Shown here one piece after another: positions 1-9,092 of a stretch of DNA of 45,390 bases (the stretch's first letter is position 1; each line of letters begins with the position of its first letter). The notes below the pieces were generated by a model that saw only the letters and a list, made by a program, of their open reading frames with translations, was not told where the DNA came from and searched no databases. Made by a program: the position numbers and the translations under genes. Source of the DNA: Phil1 sp963643205 (GTDB lineage: Bacteria > Bacillota > Clostridia > Christensenellales > CAG-138); NCBI GenBank assembly GCA_963643205.1, contig CAVIJJ010000015.1, forward strand, positions 1 through 45,390, read 5' to 3'.

Positions 1-53
1 GGGGACGCAGAATTACTATTATTAAAACTTACCAGATTAGACATCATAAAACA

Positions 54-81
54 CGGGAGCCTCCGCAAACGGAAGCTCCCG
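54..81 (-). terminator. leuS terminator hairpin
   Basis: A 12-bp inverted repeat (54-65 with 70-81, one G-U pair, 4-nt loop) lies just past the leuS stop codon. Read on the minus strand it is followed by a short T-rich stretch (TGTTTT), so it fits a rather weak Rho-independent terminator. Bases 1-53 hold nothing else recognisable. Confidence 0.7.
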
Positions 82-99
82 AAATTGCTATGGTGAGGC

Positions 100-2511
100 T
101 TAGCCCACCACTATGTTTACTATGTTCTTAACGGCTATAACCTTGCGCACGGTCTTGCCCTCGATAAAGGGCTTCACGTCCTCGCTCTCAAGCGCCAGCT
201 TTTCGGTTTCTTCCTTGGCGGCGTTCGCGGGCACGTTTATGCGGGCGCGAACCTTGCCGTTTACCTGCACGGCTATCTCAACCGTGTCCGCCACAAGCGC
301 GCTTTCGTCATATTCGGGCCAGTGCGCCTCGTAAAGCGGGGTGCCGAGCTTGGCGGCCTCGTTTATCTCCTCCGAGATGTGCGGCGCGAAGGGGGAGAGC
401 AGTATAAGCAGCGTCCTAAGCTCTTCCTTGGTTATGCTGCCGGTGGCGTAAACGTCGTTCACAAAGCTCATTATGGCGGCTATGGCCGTGTTGAACTTCA
501 TGCGCTCTATGTCCTCGCCAACCTTCTTTATGGTGGCGTGGTAGCTTGCCTTTACGCTGTCGCGAATGCCGGATTCGTCGCTTATCATGTCCTGCAGGCG
601 CCATACGCGCTCAAGGAACTTGCGGCAGCCCTTAACGCCCTGAGTGTTCCAGGGTATGGGCTGATCAAACGCGCCCATGAACATTATGTACATGCGGAAG
701 GCGTCCGCGCCGTATTCCTTAATGTAGTCGTCCGGATTTACAACGTTTCCGCGGGACTTGCTCATCTTTTCGCCGTTCTCGCCCAGAACCATGCCGTGGC
801 TTGTGCGCTTCATGTAGGGCTCCGCCGTGGGCACAACGCCTATATCGTAAAGGAACTTGTGCCAGAAACGGGAATAGAGCAGGTGCAGCGTGGTGTGCTC
901 CATGCCGCCGTTGTACCAGTCAACGGGCAGCCAGTATTTAAGCGCCTCGGGAGAGGCAAGCGCCTTGTCGTTATGGGGATCCGTATAGCGCAGGAAATAC
1001 CAGCTTGAACCGGCCCAGTTGGGCATTGTGTCCGCCTCGCGTACGGCAGGGCCGCCGCAGTGCGGGCAGGTGGTGTGCAGCCAGTCCTTGGCGCGGGCAA
1101 GGCAGGAACTGCCGTCGTCCGTGGGGGTAAAGTTGTCAAGCATGGGCAGCTCAAGCGGAAGCTCGCTTTCGGGCAGGGGAACCCAGCCGCACTTTTCGCA
1201 CTTTACAAGGGGAATAGGCTCGCCCCAGTAACGCTGGCGGGCAAATACCCAGTCGCGCAGCTTGTAGTTTACCTTCCTGTGGCCTATGCCTTCCTTCTCA
1301 AGGTAGTCGGCTATGGCTTTCTTGGCCTCGCTTACCTCCATGCCGTTCAGGAAGCCGGAGTTCACAAGGCGGCCGTGTTCGCACTCGGTATAAGCTTCTT
1401 TTGTAATATCGCCGCCGGCAACAACCTCTACTATGGGCAGGTTGAATGTTTTGGCGAATTCATAGTCCCTGGTGTCGTGCGCGGGAACGGCCATTATGGC
1501 GCCCGTGCCGTAGCTCATAAGCACGTAGTCGGAAACCCAGATGGGGATTTCCTTCTTTGTAACGGGGTTTATGGCGCTTACGCCCTCAAGCACAACGCCG
1601 GTTTTCTCTTTGTTAAGCTCGCCGCGCTCAAAATCGCTCTTGTGGGCGGCCTCGTCGCGGTATTTGGCAACGGCGTCCCAGTTCTTTATGCGGGCCTTGT
1701 ATTTGTCTATATAAGGATGCTCGGGGCTTATTACCATGTACGTCGCGCCGAAGAGCGTATCCGGGCGGGTGGTGTAAACGGTAAGCTTGTCGTCCGTGCC
1801 CGCTATTTCAAAATTGACCTCAGCGCCCTCGCTCCTGCCTATCCAGTTGCGCTGCTGAATCTTTACGCGGTCTATGTAGTCAACCTTATCAAGGTCGTCT
1901 ATAAGCTTCTGGGCATAGTCGGTTATCTTAAGCATCCACTGGCTGCGCACCATCTGCACAACCTGGCCGCCGCAGCGCTCGCACACGCCGTCCACAACCT
2001 CTTCATTGGCAAGGCCAACCTTGCAGGAGGTGCAGAAGTTTATGGGTATTTCCGCCTTGTAGGCAAGGCCGTGCTCATAAAGCTTTAAGAATATCCACTG
2101 GGTCCACTTGTAGTATTCGGGATCCGCCGTGCTTATCTCCCTTGACCAGTCAAAGGAATAGCCCAGCCTTTTAAGCTGCGCGCGGAAGCGGGCAATGTTC
2201 GTTTCGGTAACCTTGGTGGGGTGAATGCCGGTTTTTATGGCGTAGTTCTCCGTGGGCAGGCCGAACGCGTCGTACCCTATCGGGAACAGCACATTGTAGC
2301 CCTCCAGGCGCCTTTTGCGGCAGATAATATCCATGGCGGTAAACGGACGGGGATGACCCACGTGCAGACCCTGCCCGGAGGGGTAGGGGAATTCGATAAG
2401 CCCGTAAAACTTGGGCTTGGTGTAGTCCGTGCCGGCCTCGTTGCAATGCGCCTCTTCCCAGCGCTTTTGCCATTTCAGCTCAATAGGATCGTGTTCATAG
2501 CGCTCTGACAT
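100..2511 (-). CDS. leuS: Leucyl-tRNA synthetase
   Basis: Class I synthetase that charges tRNA-Leu in the cytoplasm. From the chosen ATG at 2511 the protein is 803 aa, a normal bacterial length. HVGH (the HIGH signature) is at residues 50-53 and KMSKS at about 582-586. The zinc-binding Cys pairs and the editing domain (TTRPDTLFGATY, later GTGAIMAVPAHD) are intact, so proofreading should work. The frame stays open upstream to 2622, but that part overlaps the T-box terminator and antiterminator, so the ATG at 2511 is preferred; an AAAGGA lies about 11 nt before it. The gene is transcribed alone, divergently from the amidohydrolase operon. Confidence 0.97.
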   Translation of the reverse strand: MSERYEHDPIELKWQKRWEEAHCNEAGTDYTKPKFYGLIEFPYPSGQGLHVGHPRPFTAMDIICRKRRLEGYNVLFPIGYDAFGLPTENYAIKTGIHPTKVTETNIARFRAQLKRLGYSFDWSREISTADPEYYKWTQWIFLKLYEHGLAYKAEIPINFCTSCKVGLANEEVVDGVCERCGGQVVQMVRSQWMLKITDYAQKLIDDLDKVDYIDRVKIQQRNWIGRSEGAEVNFEIAGTDDKLTVYTTRPDTLFGATYMVISPEHPYIDKYKARIKNWDAVAKYRDEAAHKSDFERGELNKEKTGVVLEGVSAINPVTKKEIPIWVSDYVLMSYGTGAIMAVPAHDTRDYEFAKTFNLPIVEVVAGGDITKEAYTECEHGRLVNSGFLNGMEVSEAKKAIADYLEKEGIGHRKVNYKLRDWVFARQRYWGEPIPLVKCEKCGWVPLPESELPLELPMLDNFTPTDDGSSCLARAKDWLHTTCPHCGGPAVREADTMPNWAGSSWYFLRYTDPHNDKALASPEALKYWLPVDWYNGGMEHTTLHLLYSRFWHKFLYDIGVVPTAEPYMKRTSHGMVLGENGEKMSKSRGNVVNPDDYIKEYGADAFRMYIMFMGAFDQPIPWNTQGVKGCRKFLERVWRLQDMISDESGIRDSVKASYHATIKKVGEDIERMKFNTAIAAIMSFVNDVYATGSITKEELRTLLILLSPFAPHISEEINEAAKLGTPLYEAHWPEYDESALVADTVEIAVQVNGKVRARINVPANAAKEETEKLALESEDVKPFIEGKTVRKVIAVKNIVNIVVG

Positions 2512-2548
2512 CAGCTTTTCTATCCTTTCATGCTTTATATACTTCGGT

Positions 2549-2776
2549 ATAAAAATAAAGCCGCCTCTTATCGCAAGAGACGGAACATTTTCCGCGGTAC
2601 CACTCCGCTTGGCGGCATACACCGCCCGCTTTAGCCCCCTGTAACGCGAGGAACGCGCCGCGCATTGCCGCGGCAGACTCCGCGGCGAGCTTCACCGAAC
2701 CGCGGCTCCCCCCTTTCAGCGTACGGGAGGCTCTCTTTGCCCGCGGGAAACGATTACTGTTCCGCTTCTCAGTCCA
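2549..2776 (-). promoter_or_regulatory. T-box leader of leuS, specifier CUC (Leu)
   Basis: The minus strand carries the T-box core (AGTGGTACCGCGGA, 2604-2591), followed by a terminator stem (2583-2575 with 2569-2561) and the run CTTTATTTTTAT. Upstream, the stem I features are visible: an AGAGAGCC-like distal segment and GGTGAAG-CTC-GCC, where CTC (2689-2687) sits in the specifier position and is a leucine codon. Uncharged tRNA-Leu should pair with CTC and the TGGT bulge and prevent termination. The same GGTGAAG-NNN-GCC frame is found in the hisS leader, which supports the alignment. Confidence 0.93.
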
Positions 2777-2782
2777 TAGCAC

Positions 2783-2811
2783 ATTCTATTGGAAAAAGTC
2801 CCGCTTGTCAA
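2783..2811 (-). promoter_or_regulatory. leuS: leuS promoter
   Basis: TTGACA (2811-2806), a 17-bp spacer and TAGAAT (2788-2783) on the minus strand. This is a near-consensus sigma-A promoter placed just before the T-box leader, with initiation expected near 2776. Confidence 0.85.
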
Positions 2812-2852
2812 TACCGGCGGGGCCTTGGGCAAACATTTTTGCGCGGGCGTTA

Positions 2853-2881
2853 TTGCGAATACGGCCTAAAATTTATATAAT
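2853..2881 (+). promoter_or_regulatory. Promoter of the amidohydrolase operon
   Basis: TTGCGA (2853-2858), 17 bp, TATAAT (2876-2881); a second TATAAT directly follows at 2881-2886. It is divergent from the leuS promoter, about 40 bp away, and lies about 55 nt before the first start codon. Confidence 0.7.
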
Positions 2882-2936
2882 ATAATGTGGTAGATAAAGC
2901 TTTACGCTTAATTATATTTTCAGAAAGGAAAACCAG

Positions 2937-4556
2937 ATGAAAACTGCACTTGTAAACGGAAAGGTATACATTGAGCGCGGCGTGTTCAAAAGCGCGGTGC
3001 TCAGCGAAGACGGCATTATAAAGGCCACCGGCACGGACGAGGAAATACTCGCCGCTGCGGGCAAGGACGCTAAGATTATAGATTGCGAGGGTCGCACCGT
3101 AATCCCCGGCATTAACGATAGCCATATGCACCTGCTGCTCATAGGCTCCGGCCTTTATCAGGCGGATACCACGGGCGTAAAATCAATTGAGGATCTTATC
3201 GAAAGAACCAAGGCGTTCGCCGAAAAATATCCTGAAAGGTGCGTTGGCGGCATACACAGCATAGGCTGGAACCAGGACCTGTTTACGGAGGGCGAAAAGC
3301 GCATACCCACAAGGCACGACCTTGACAAGATTTCAACCGAGGTTCCCGTTGTGCTTGAGCGCATATGCAGCCACATTGTAAGCGCGAACACAAAGGCAAT
3401 AGAAATGCGCGGCCTTGGCATAGGCTCGGAGCAGTTTTACGGCGGCACGTTTGAGCTGGAGGAGGATGGTTACCCCAGCGGCGTATTCACCGAGAATGCC
3501 TGCGCGGAAATACTTAAGGTTATTCCGCCCTATACCGTAGAGCAGCGCGAGGATATGTTCATAAACGCCATGAACTACGCCGTTGAGCACGGCATTACAA
3601 GCGTGCAGTCAAACGACGCCGGCTGCGCGGAGGTTGCGGAAATTGTGTTCCCGCTTGTGCACCGCGTGTATGATTCGGGCAAGGCCAAGTTCAGGTATCA
3701 TCACCAGGTTTGCTGCCATAACGCCGCGGAATATAAGGAATATCTTGAAGGCGAATTTAAGCACGGCGATTATTCTCACCCCTGGCTTACGCTTGGGCCC
3801 TTGAAGCTTTTCAGGGACGGCTCACTTGGCGGCAGAACCGCTACCATGCGCCACGAGTATCTGGACGATCCCGGCAACTACGGCGTAGAGGCCATGCACG
3901 ATGATGAAATGATGGAGCTTTGCCGTATGGCGGACGAAGCCGGTATGCAGGTTGTTACCCACGTTATAGGCGACAAGGCTATAGAGGATACCGTAAGGTG
4001 CTACGAATCCGTTCTTCACAACGGCAAGAACCCCCTGCGCCACGGCCTTGTGCATTGCCAGATAACCGATATGCCGCTGCTTGAGCGTATAGTTAAGGAC
4101 GATATACTGGCGCTCTATCAGCCCATATTCCTTGATTACGATATGCATGCCGTAATATCCCGCTGCGGAGAGCAGCTTTCCTCCACCTCATACGCGTTCG
4201 GCACCATGAACAGGCTTAACCACAAGGCCGTATCCTACGGCACGGACAGCCCGGTTGAGGACTGCAACCCCTTCCCGAACATATACTCCGCCGTTACCCG
4301 CAAGGACAAAAACGGCTATCCCGAGGGCGGCTTCTTCCCCAACGAGTGCGTTGATGTTTACGACGCGGTTGACGCGTATACAGAGGGCAGCGCGTACGCC
4401 CAGTTTATGGAAAACGAAAAGGGCCGCATAAAGCCCGGCTACATGGCGGATATGACCGTGCTCGACAAGGACATATTCACCTGCGATCCCATGGAGATTC
4501 GCTCCATTATGCCCGTTATGACAATAGTGGGCGGAAAAGTGGTATACGAAAAATAA
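2937..4556 (+). CDS. YtcJ-like metal-dependent amidohydrolase
   Basis: 539-aa amidohydrolase of the Amidohydro_3/YtcJ type. It has the N-terminal beta-sandwich start (residues 1-55), the metal-binding HxH within NDSHMHL (H63, H65), a central barrel with RDGSLGGRTA and the late YGTDSPVEDCNPF segment, then the C-terminal sandwich strand. No signal peptide, so it should be cytoplasmic. Family members hydrolyse amide or related C-N bonds; the substrate cannot be read from sequence. AGAAAGGA precedes the ATG. It is the first gene of a three-gene operon with a D-aminoacylase-like enzyme (24-nt gap) and a beta-lactamase-fold hydrolase, which suggests use of acylated amino acids or peptides. Confidence 0.88.
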   Translation: MKTALVNGKVYIERGVFKSAVLSEDGIIKATGTDEEILAAAGKDAKIIDCEGRTVIPGINDSHMHLLLIGSGLYQADTTGVKSIEDLIERTKAFAEKYPERCVGGIHSIGWNQDLFTEGEKRIPTRHDLDKISTEVPVVLERICSHIVSANTKAIEMRGLGIGSEQFYGGTFELEEDGYPSGVFTENACAEILKVIPPYTVEQREDMFINAMNYAVEHGITSVQSNDAGCAEVAEIVFPLVHRVYDSGKAKFRYHHQVCCHNAAEYKEYLEGEFKHGDYSHPWLTLGPLKLFRDGSLGGRTATMRHEYLDDPGNYGVEAMHDDEMMELCRMADEAGMQVVTHVIGDKAIEDTVRCYESVLHNGKNPLRHGLVHCQITDMPLLERIVKDDILALYQPIFLDYDMHAVISRCGEQLSSTSYAFGTMNRLNHKAVSYGTDSPVEDCNPFPNIYSAVTRKDKNGYPEGGFFPNECVDVYDAVDAYTEGSAYAQFMENEKGRIKPGYMADMTVLDKDIFTCDPMEIRSIMPVMTIVGGKVVYEK

Positions 4557-4580
4557 AATGTAATTGCGGAGGGCTTCAAT

Positions 4581-6095
4581 ATGCTGGACCTTGTTATTAA
4601 AAACGCCAGAGTTATAGACGGCACGGACTCCCCCTGGTTCAGGGCGGACGTTGGCATTAAAGACGGATTCATAGCGGCGGTGGGCAAAATAAGCGAGGAT
4701 GCCAAGGAATATGTTGACGCTGAGGACAATTACCTTGCCCCCGGCTTTATAGACATTCATTCCCATAGCGACGACGGCATACTGGAGCACCCCCAGAACG
4801 AGAGCCGAATACTGCAGGGCGTAACAACGGAGCTTTGCGGAAACTGCGGCGATTCAATAGCGCCAAACGACAAGGGCCTTACAATGGCCGAATATCTTGA
4901 TACGGTTGAAAAGGCGCGGCCCTCAACCAATTTTGCCATGCTTGTGGGCCACGGCACCGTGCGCGCGATAGCCATGGGCTATGACGACAGGGAACCGAGC
5001 GCCGAGGAGCTTGAAAAAATGCGCTCACTTGTGCGCGAATCCATGCAGGGCGGAGCCTACGGCGTAAGCACCGGGCTTATTTATCCCCCGGGAAGCTACG
5101 CTAAGACCGATGAGCTTATAGAGGTTGTTAAGGCTGTTCGCGATTACGACGGCTTTTACGCCAGCCATATGCGCGGCGAGGGCAAGCCGGTTATACCCTC
5201 AACCAAGGAAGCGATAGAGATAGCCACCAAGGCGGGCGTACCGCTTGAAATATCGCACCACAAGGTTACGTATAAGCCCGATTGGCAGGTCAGCTGCTTT
5301 ATGACAACCGCGCTTATAGAGCGCGCCAGACGAAACGGCCTTGAGGTTACCTGCGACCAGTATCCTTACAGAGCCTCCGCCACAAGCCTTTCAATAGATA
5401 TTCCCGCATGGGCGTTCAACGGCGGCGTGGAAGCGCTTATGGAGCGGCTTAAAAACGAAGAAACAAGGGCATTGATAAGGGACCAGATGAACGCGTCCCA
5501 TATCGGCCGCTGGGGAGACATAGTGGTTTCCTATGTTTCAACGGAGAAAAACGCCTGGATGGCGGGCATGAGCATAGAGGCGATAGCCGAAAAGCTGGGC
5601 AAGGACCCGGCGGACACGCTTATGGATGCCGTTATAGAGGAAAACAACCACATAGGCGAGCTGGACTTTGATATGTGCGAAGAGGATATAGAGCACATTA
5701 TGAAGCGGCCGTACACAATGACCGGTTCCGACGGCTCCGCCATGAGCCTTAACCGCAAGGGCAAGCCGCATCCCAGAAACTACGGCACGTTTGTGCGCGT
5801 ACTCAGCCACTATTGCCGCGACAGGCAGCTTTTCCCGATAGAAACCGCCGTGCATAAAATGACGTCCCTTCCCGCGTCAAGGATGAGGCTGAGCGACCGC
5901 GGCGTAATCAGGCAGGGCATGAGGGCGGACTTGGTGCTGTTTAACCTTAATAAGCTTAATGACAATCCTTCCTTTACCAATCCTCAGCAGGCGTGCGACG
6001 GCATAATGAGGGTTTACGTAAACGGAGTGCTTACCGCCAAGGATGGCGCGCATACGGGCGCAAGGGCCGGCATGGTGCTGCGCCACAAAGCATAA
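4581..6095 (+). CDS. N-acyl-D-amino-acid deacylase family amidohydrolase
   Basis: 504-aa protein resembling D-aminoacylase, which splits N-acyl-D-amino acids into a carboxylate and the free D-amino acid. Visible family marks are the metal-binding HSH in FIDIHSHSDD (H60, H62), the TTELCGNCG segment (C86, C89) near the zinc-ligand cysteine of known D-aminoacylases, a central SHHK, and GSDGSAMSLNRKGKPHPRNYG near residue 380. No signal peptide. GGAGGG precedes the ATG. It lies 24 nt after the YtcJ-like gene and 26 nt before the serine hydrolase, so co-transcription is very likely. D-glutamate, D-aspartate or other acyl-D-amino acids are all possible substrates. Confidence 0.88.
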   Translation: MLDLVIKNARVIDGTDSPWFRADVGIKDGFIAAVGKISEDAKEYVDAEDNYLAPGFIDIHSHSDDGILEHPQNESRILQGVTTELCGNCGDSIAPNDKGLTMAEYLDTVEKARPSTNFAMLVGHGTVRAIAMGYDDREPSAEELEKMRSLVRESMQGGAYGVSTGLIYPPGSYAKTDELIEVVKAVRDYDGFYASHMRGEGKPVIPSTKEAIEIATKAGVPLEISHHKVTYKPDWQVSCFMTTALIERARRNGLEVTCDQYPYRASATSLSIDIPAWAFNGGVEALMERLKNEETRALIRDQMNASHIGRWGDIVVSYVSTEKNAWMAGMSIEAIAEKLGKDPADTLMDAVIEENNHIGELDFDMCEEDIEHIMKRPYTMTGSDGSAMSLNRKGKPHPRNYGTFVRVLSHYCRDRQLFPIETAVHKMTSLPASRMRLSDRGVIRQGMRADLVLFNLNKLNDNPSFTNPQQACDGIMRVYVNGVLTAKDGAHTGARAGMVLRHKA

Positions 6096-6121
6096 AAATA
6101 AAACCGAAGGAGGCGGAAGGC

Positions 6122-7102
6122 ATGATAATCAATACCGAAAAGCTTATAAGCGGGGTTGAGCTCGCGAAGCAAAAGATGAATGAAAACAAGGTGCCCGGGC
6201 TTGCCATGGCCATTATAAAGAACGGCCAGATTATATATACCCGGTGCCTTGGCGTATCGGACATATTAACGGGAGAGCCCATAACGAGGGACACATATTT
6301 TGAGGCGGCGTCGCTTACTAAGCCTTTCTTCGGCAGGCTTGTTTTCGAGCTTGAGGACGAGGGCGTAATAGACCTGGATAAGCCCTTAAGCGAATACGAC
6401 GCGCCATGGATTCCCTGCAACGACGAGCGCTTTTCCAAGGCAACCGCGAAGCACGTTTTAAGCCACGGCACAGGCCTTCCCAACTGGGGCAAGCTGCCGA
6501 TGGAGCTTTATTTCGCGCCGGGCGAGGGCTTCAGCTATTCCGGCATGGGCTATTATTATCTTCAGTCCATAATAGAGCAGCGCATGGGCACGCGCCTTGA
6601 CGATCTTATGCAAAAGCGCATGCTTGATCCATACGGCATGGATAAGGCCTCACTTGTTTGGACGGGAGCCATGCGCCGCGCGCTTGCCCATACCGTGGAC
6701 GAAAACGGCATTTCAGAGCCCCCCAGGGCTACCGCGAGGCATTCCATGGGCATGGAGCCGAACTGCGCGTTTTCACTTTATGTAACAATAGACGATTACC
6801 ATAAGTTCCTTACAAAGGTGCTGAGCGAACCCGATTTTGCCCGGCGTGTGCGTTCGCACAGAAATCCCGCCGACCACGGCGTGGAGTGGGGCCTCGGCTG
6901 GGGACTTTACAACGAGCGCATATGGCACTGGGGCGATAACGGCGGCTTTAAGTCGCTGGTGTGCCTTGATCCGGAAACAAAGGACGCCTTCCTTATCCAC
7001 ACAAACGGCTTCAACGGCCTTAACGTTTGCTACGCCGTAGCCGAGCACATAACGGAGGAAAGCTTCCAAGGCATAGCGGATATGGTAGCGGGGGCTGAAT
7101 AA
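6122..7102 (+). CDS. Class C beta-lactamase-fold serine hydrolase
   Basis: 326-aa serine hydrolase of the beta-lactamase/D-aminopeptidase/esterase group. The catalytic S64-L-T-K67 is intact, the second motif is Y139-S-G (YSN in true class C enzymes), and the third is H269-W-G271 in place of KTG, as is common in EstB-like esterases and D-aminopeptidases. There is no signal peptide, which argues against a secreted beta-lactamase. The start at 6122 is preferred over an upstream in-frame ATG at 5993 because GGAGGCGG lies just before it and the upstream part overlaps the previous gene. As last gene of the amidohydrolase operon it may cleave D-amino-acid amides, peptides or esters. Confidence 0.85.
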   Translation: MIINTEKLISGVELAKQKMNENKVPGLAMAIIKNGQIIYTRCLGVSDILTGEPITRDTYFEAASLTKPFFGRLVFELEDEGVIDLDKPLSEYDAPWIPCNDERFSKATAKHVLSHGTGLPNWGKLPMELYFAPGEGFSYSGMGYYYLQSIIEQRMGTRLDDLMQKRMLDPYGMDKASLVWTGAMRRALAHTVDENGISEPPRATARHSMGMEPNCAFSLYVTIDDYHKFLTKVLSEPDFARRVRSHRNPADHGVEWGLGWGLYNERIWHWGDNGGFKSLVCLDPETKDAFLIHTNGFNGLNVCYAVAEHITEESFQGIADMVAGAE

Positions 7103-7117
7103 AACAAAGACTAAATC

Positions 7118-7144
7118 AAAAAGGACGGTTGCCCGTCCTTTTTT
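7118..7144. terminator. Bidirectional terminator
   Basis: GGACGG (7123-7128), loop TTGC, CCGTCC (7133-7138), flanked by A5 on the left and T6 on the right. It can end the amidohydrolase operon on the plus strand and the GGGtGRT operon on the minus strand. Confidence 0.85.
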
Positions 7145-7165
7145 AGTGCTTAAATTAAGCTTAGC

Positions 7166-8167
7166 TTATTTTGCCATCGCTTCTTCGCAGGCAACGGCCA
7201 CGGCAACGGTAGCGCCGACCATGGGGTTGTTGCCCATTCCGATAAGGCCCATCATTTCAACGTGGGCGGGAACGGAGGAGGAGCCCGCGAACTGAGCGTC
7301 CGAATGCATACGGCCCATTGTATCGGTCATGCCGTAGCTTGCGGGGCCGGCGGCCATATTATCGGGATGCAGGGTACGGCCGGTGCCGCCGCCGGACGCG
7401 ACGGAGAAATACTTCTTGCCGTTCTCGTTGCACCACTTTTTGTAGGTGCCCGCGACGGGGTGCTGGAAACGGGTGGGGTTGGTGGAGTTGCCGGTTATGG
7501 AAACATCCACGTTCTCGTGGCGCATTATGGCCACGCCCTCGTTTACGTCATCAGCGCCGTAGCAAAGAACCTTAGCGCGGTCGCCATCGCTGAACGGGGT
7601 AACCTTGGTTACGGTAAGCTCACCGGTATACTGATTGTATTCGGTTTCAACGTGAGTAAAGCCGTTTATGCGGCTGATTATGTAAGCGGCATCCTTGCCA
7701 AGGCCGTTAAGTATAACCTTAAGGGGCTCCTTGCGAACCTTGTTGGCGGTGCGGGCTATGCCTATCGCGCCTTCAGCGGCGGCAAAGCTTTCATGACCTG
7801 CCAGGAACGCGAAGCAGTGAGTTGATTCGGAAAGCAGCATCGCGCCCAGATTGCCGTGGCCCAGGCCAACCTTCCTCTGGTCGGCAACGGAACCGGGAAT
7901 GCAGAACGCCTGCAGGCCCTCGCCTATGCACTCGGCAGCTTCAGCCGCGCTCTTAACGCCCTTCTTGAGCGCTATCGCCGCGCCAAGGGTATATGCCCAA
8001 ACGGCGTTTTCAAAGGCTATGGGCTGAATGCCGTGAACTATGCCCCTTACGTCTATGCCCTTTTCCTTGGTGTAAGCCTCGCAGGCCTCAAACCCATCGA
8101 ACCCATACTTGGCGAGCACGGGGCGCAGGGTGTCTATTCTTCTTTCGTATCCTTCAAAAGTAACCAT
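7166..8167 (-). CDS. GGGtGRT protein (function unknown, Fe-S context)
   Basis: 333-aa protein recognised by the eponymous motif SGGGTGRTLHPDN in its second half. Other conserved-looking blocks are GSVADQRKVGLGHGNLGAMLL and STHCFAFLAGHESFAAAEGA. It is soluble, with no signal peptide or membrane segment. The family is known mainly from anaerobic Clostridia and is found next to a NifU-like scaffold, as here: the partner gene lies 17 nt upstream in the same operon. Its activity has not been established to my knowledge; a part in Fe-S or other metal cofactor handling is inferred from context only. ATAAGGAGG precedes the ATG. Confidence 0.85.
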   Translation of the reverse strand: MVTFEGYERRIDTLRPVLAKYGFDGFEACEAYTKEKGIDVRGIVHGIQPIAFENAVWAYTLGAAIALKKGVKSAAEAAECIGEGLQAFCIPGSVADQRKVGLGHGNLGAMLLSESTHCFAFLAGHESFAAAEGAIGIARTANKVRKEPLKVILNGLGKDAAYIISRINGFTHVETEYNQYTGELTVTKVTPFSDGDRAKVLCYGADDVNEGVAIMRHENVDVSITGNSTNPTRFQHPVAGTYKKWCNENGKKYFSVASGGGTGRTLHPDNMAAGPASYGMTDTMGRMHSDAQFAGSSSVPAHVEMMGLIGMGNNPMVGATVAVAVACEEAMAK

Positions 8168-8184
8168 CTTTACGCCTCCTTATA

Positions 8185-8877
8185 TTACTGCTTGCGCGGG
8201 TCTATAACGGTTACGGCTTCCGCGAAACGGCCGTATGTGCTTATGTTTGAATTAAACGCCTCGTTGGGCTCCATGCCCTTCTTTATGGCGTCCATCATCT
8301 TGCCAAGGTTTACGAACTTGTAGCCTATTATCTCGTTGTTCTTATCAAGGCCAACGTTAAGCACGTATCCTTCCGCCATCTCAAGATAGCGGGGGCCCTT
8401 CTTCTTGGTGCCGTACATGGTGCCTATCTGGCTCCTGAGGCCCTTGCCCAGGTCCTCAAGGCCGGCGCCTACGGGCAGACCGTCGTCAGAGAAAGCGCTC
8501 TGGCTGCGGCCGTAAACAATCTGCAAAAACAGCTCACGCATGGCGGTGTTTATGGCATCGCACACAAGGTCCGAATTAAGCGCCTCAAGTATGGTCTTGC
8601 CGGGCAGAATTTCCGAGGCCATAGCCGCGGAATGGGTCATGCCGGAGCAGCCTATCGTTTCAACAAGCGCCTCTTCTATTACGCCGCCCTTTATATTAAG
8701 CGTAAGCTTGCACGCGCCCTGCTGCGGCGCGCACCAGCCTATGCCGTGGGTCAGGCCGAATATGTCCGTAATCTCCTTTGCCTTAACCCATTTTCCCTCC
8801 TCGGGTATGGGTGCAGGGTCGTGCTTCGCGCCTTTTGCAACGCAAAACATCTCTTCAACCTCACGCGAATACTGCAT
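8185..8877 (-). CDS. NifU/IscU-like iron-sulfur scaffold protein
   Basis: 230-aa protein with an IscU/NifU N-terminal-like core at residues 45-115: C49-APQQGA-C55, then G-C77-SGMTHSAAMASEILPGKT, the region where scaffold proteins carry cluster-ligating cysteines. The third canonical scaffold cysteine is not obvious; C12 and C106 are the other cysteines. The C-terminal half (residues 115-230) does not resemble NifU or Nfu and may interact with the GGGtGRT partner. GGAGGAG lies 7 nt before the ATG. First gene of a two-gene minus-strand operon. The role (Fe-S assembly, or a dedicated cluster for the partner) is inferred. Confidence 0.8.
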   Translation of the reverse strand: MQYSREVEEMFCVAKGAKHDPAPIPEEGKWVKAKEITDIFGLTHGIGWCAPQQGACKLTLNIKGGVIEEALVETIGCSGMTHSAAMASEILPGKTILEALNSDLVCDAINTAMRELFLQIVYGRSQSAFSDDGLPVGAGLEDLGKGLRSQIGTMYGTKKKGPRYLEMAEGYVLNVGLDKNNEIIGYKFVNLGKMMDAIKKGMEPNEAFNSNISTYGRFAEAVTVIDPRKQ

Positions 8878-9010
8878 GGAATATCTCCTCCTTCAAATGC
8901 TGAATACATGGTAGTATAGCATAAGTATATCATAAATACGGACGTAAATCCCCCAAAATAGAATTTTTACTTTATCTTTTCAAAAAAAGGCCGCGCAACG
9001 CCGATTTAGC

Positions 9011-9040
9011 TTTACGAATATATTGATGGTGGTGTAATAT
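9011..9040 (+). promoter_or_regulatory. Possible promoter of the YhhN-like gene
   Basis: TTTACG (9011-9016), 18 bp, TAATAT (9035-9040). A small hairpin (GCCGC, AAATGA, GCGGC) lies at 9058-9073 in the predicted leader. The rest of the 8878-9092 gap is AT-rich. It has -10-like boxes for the minus strand (TATACT, 8918-8913) but no clear matching -35. Confidence 0.4.
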
Positions 9041-9092
9041 ATCCATCATAAAAAACGCCGCAAATGAGCGGCTTGTCGGGAGAAACGGCCGT

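Noticed and set aside
1060..2088. Long plus-strand frame (342 codons) opposite leuS
   Set aside because: It lies fully antisense to a clear leuS, has no recognisable domain or ribosome binding site, and its composition is a reflection of the opposite frame.
6122..7102. Beta-lactamase conferring resistance
   Set aside because: No signal peptide and an HWG rather than KTG third motif; the operon context favours a peptidase, amidase or esterase.
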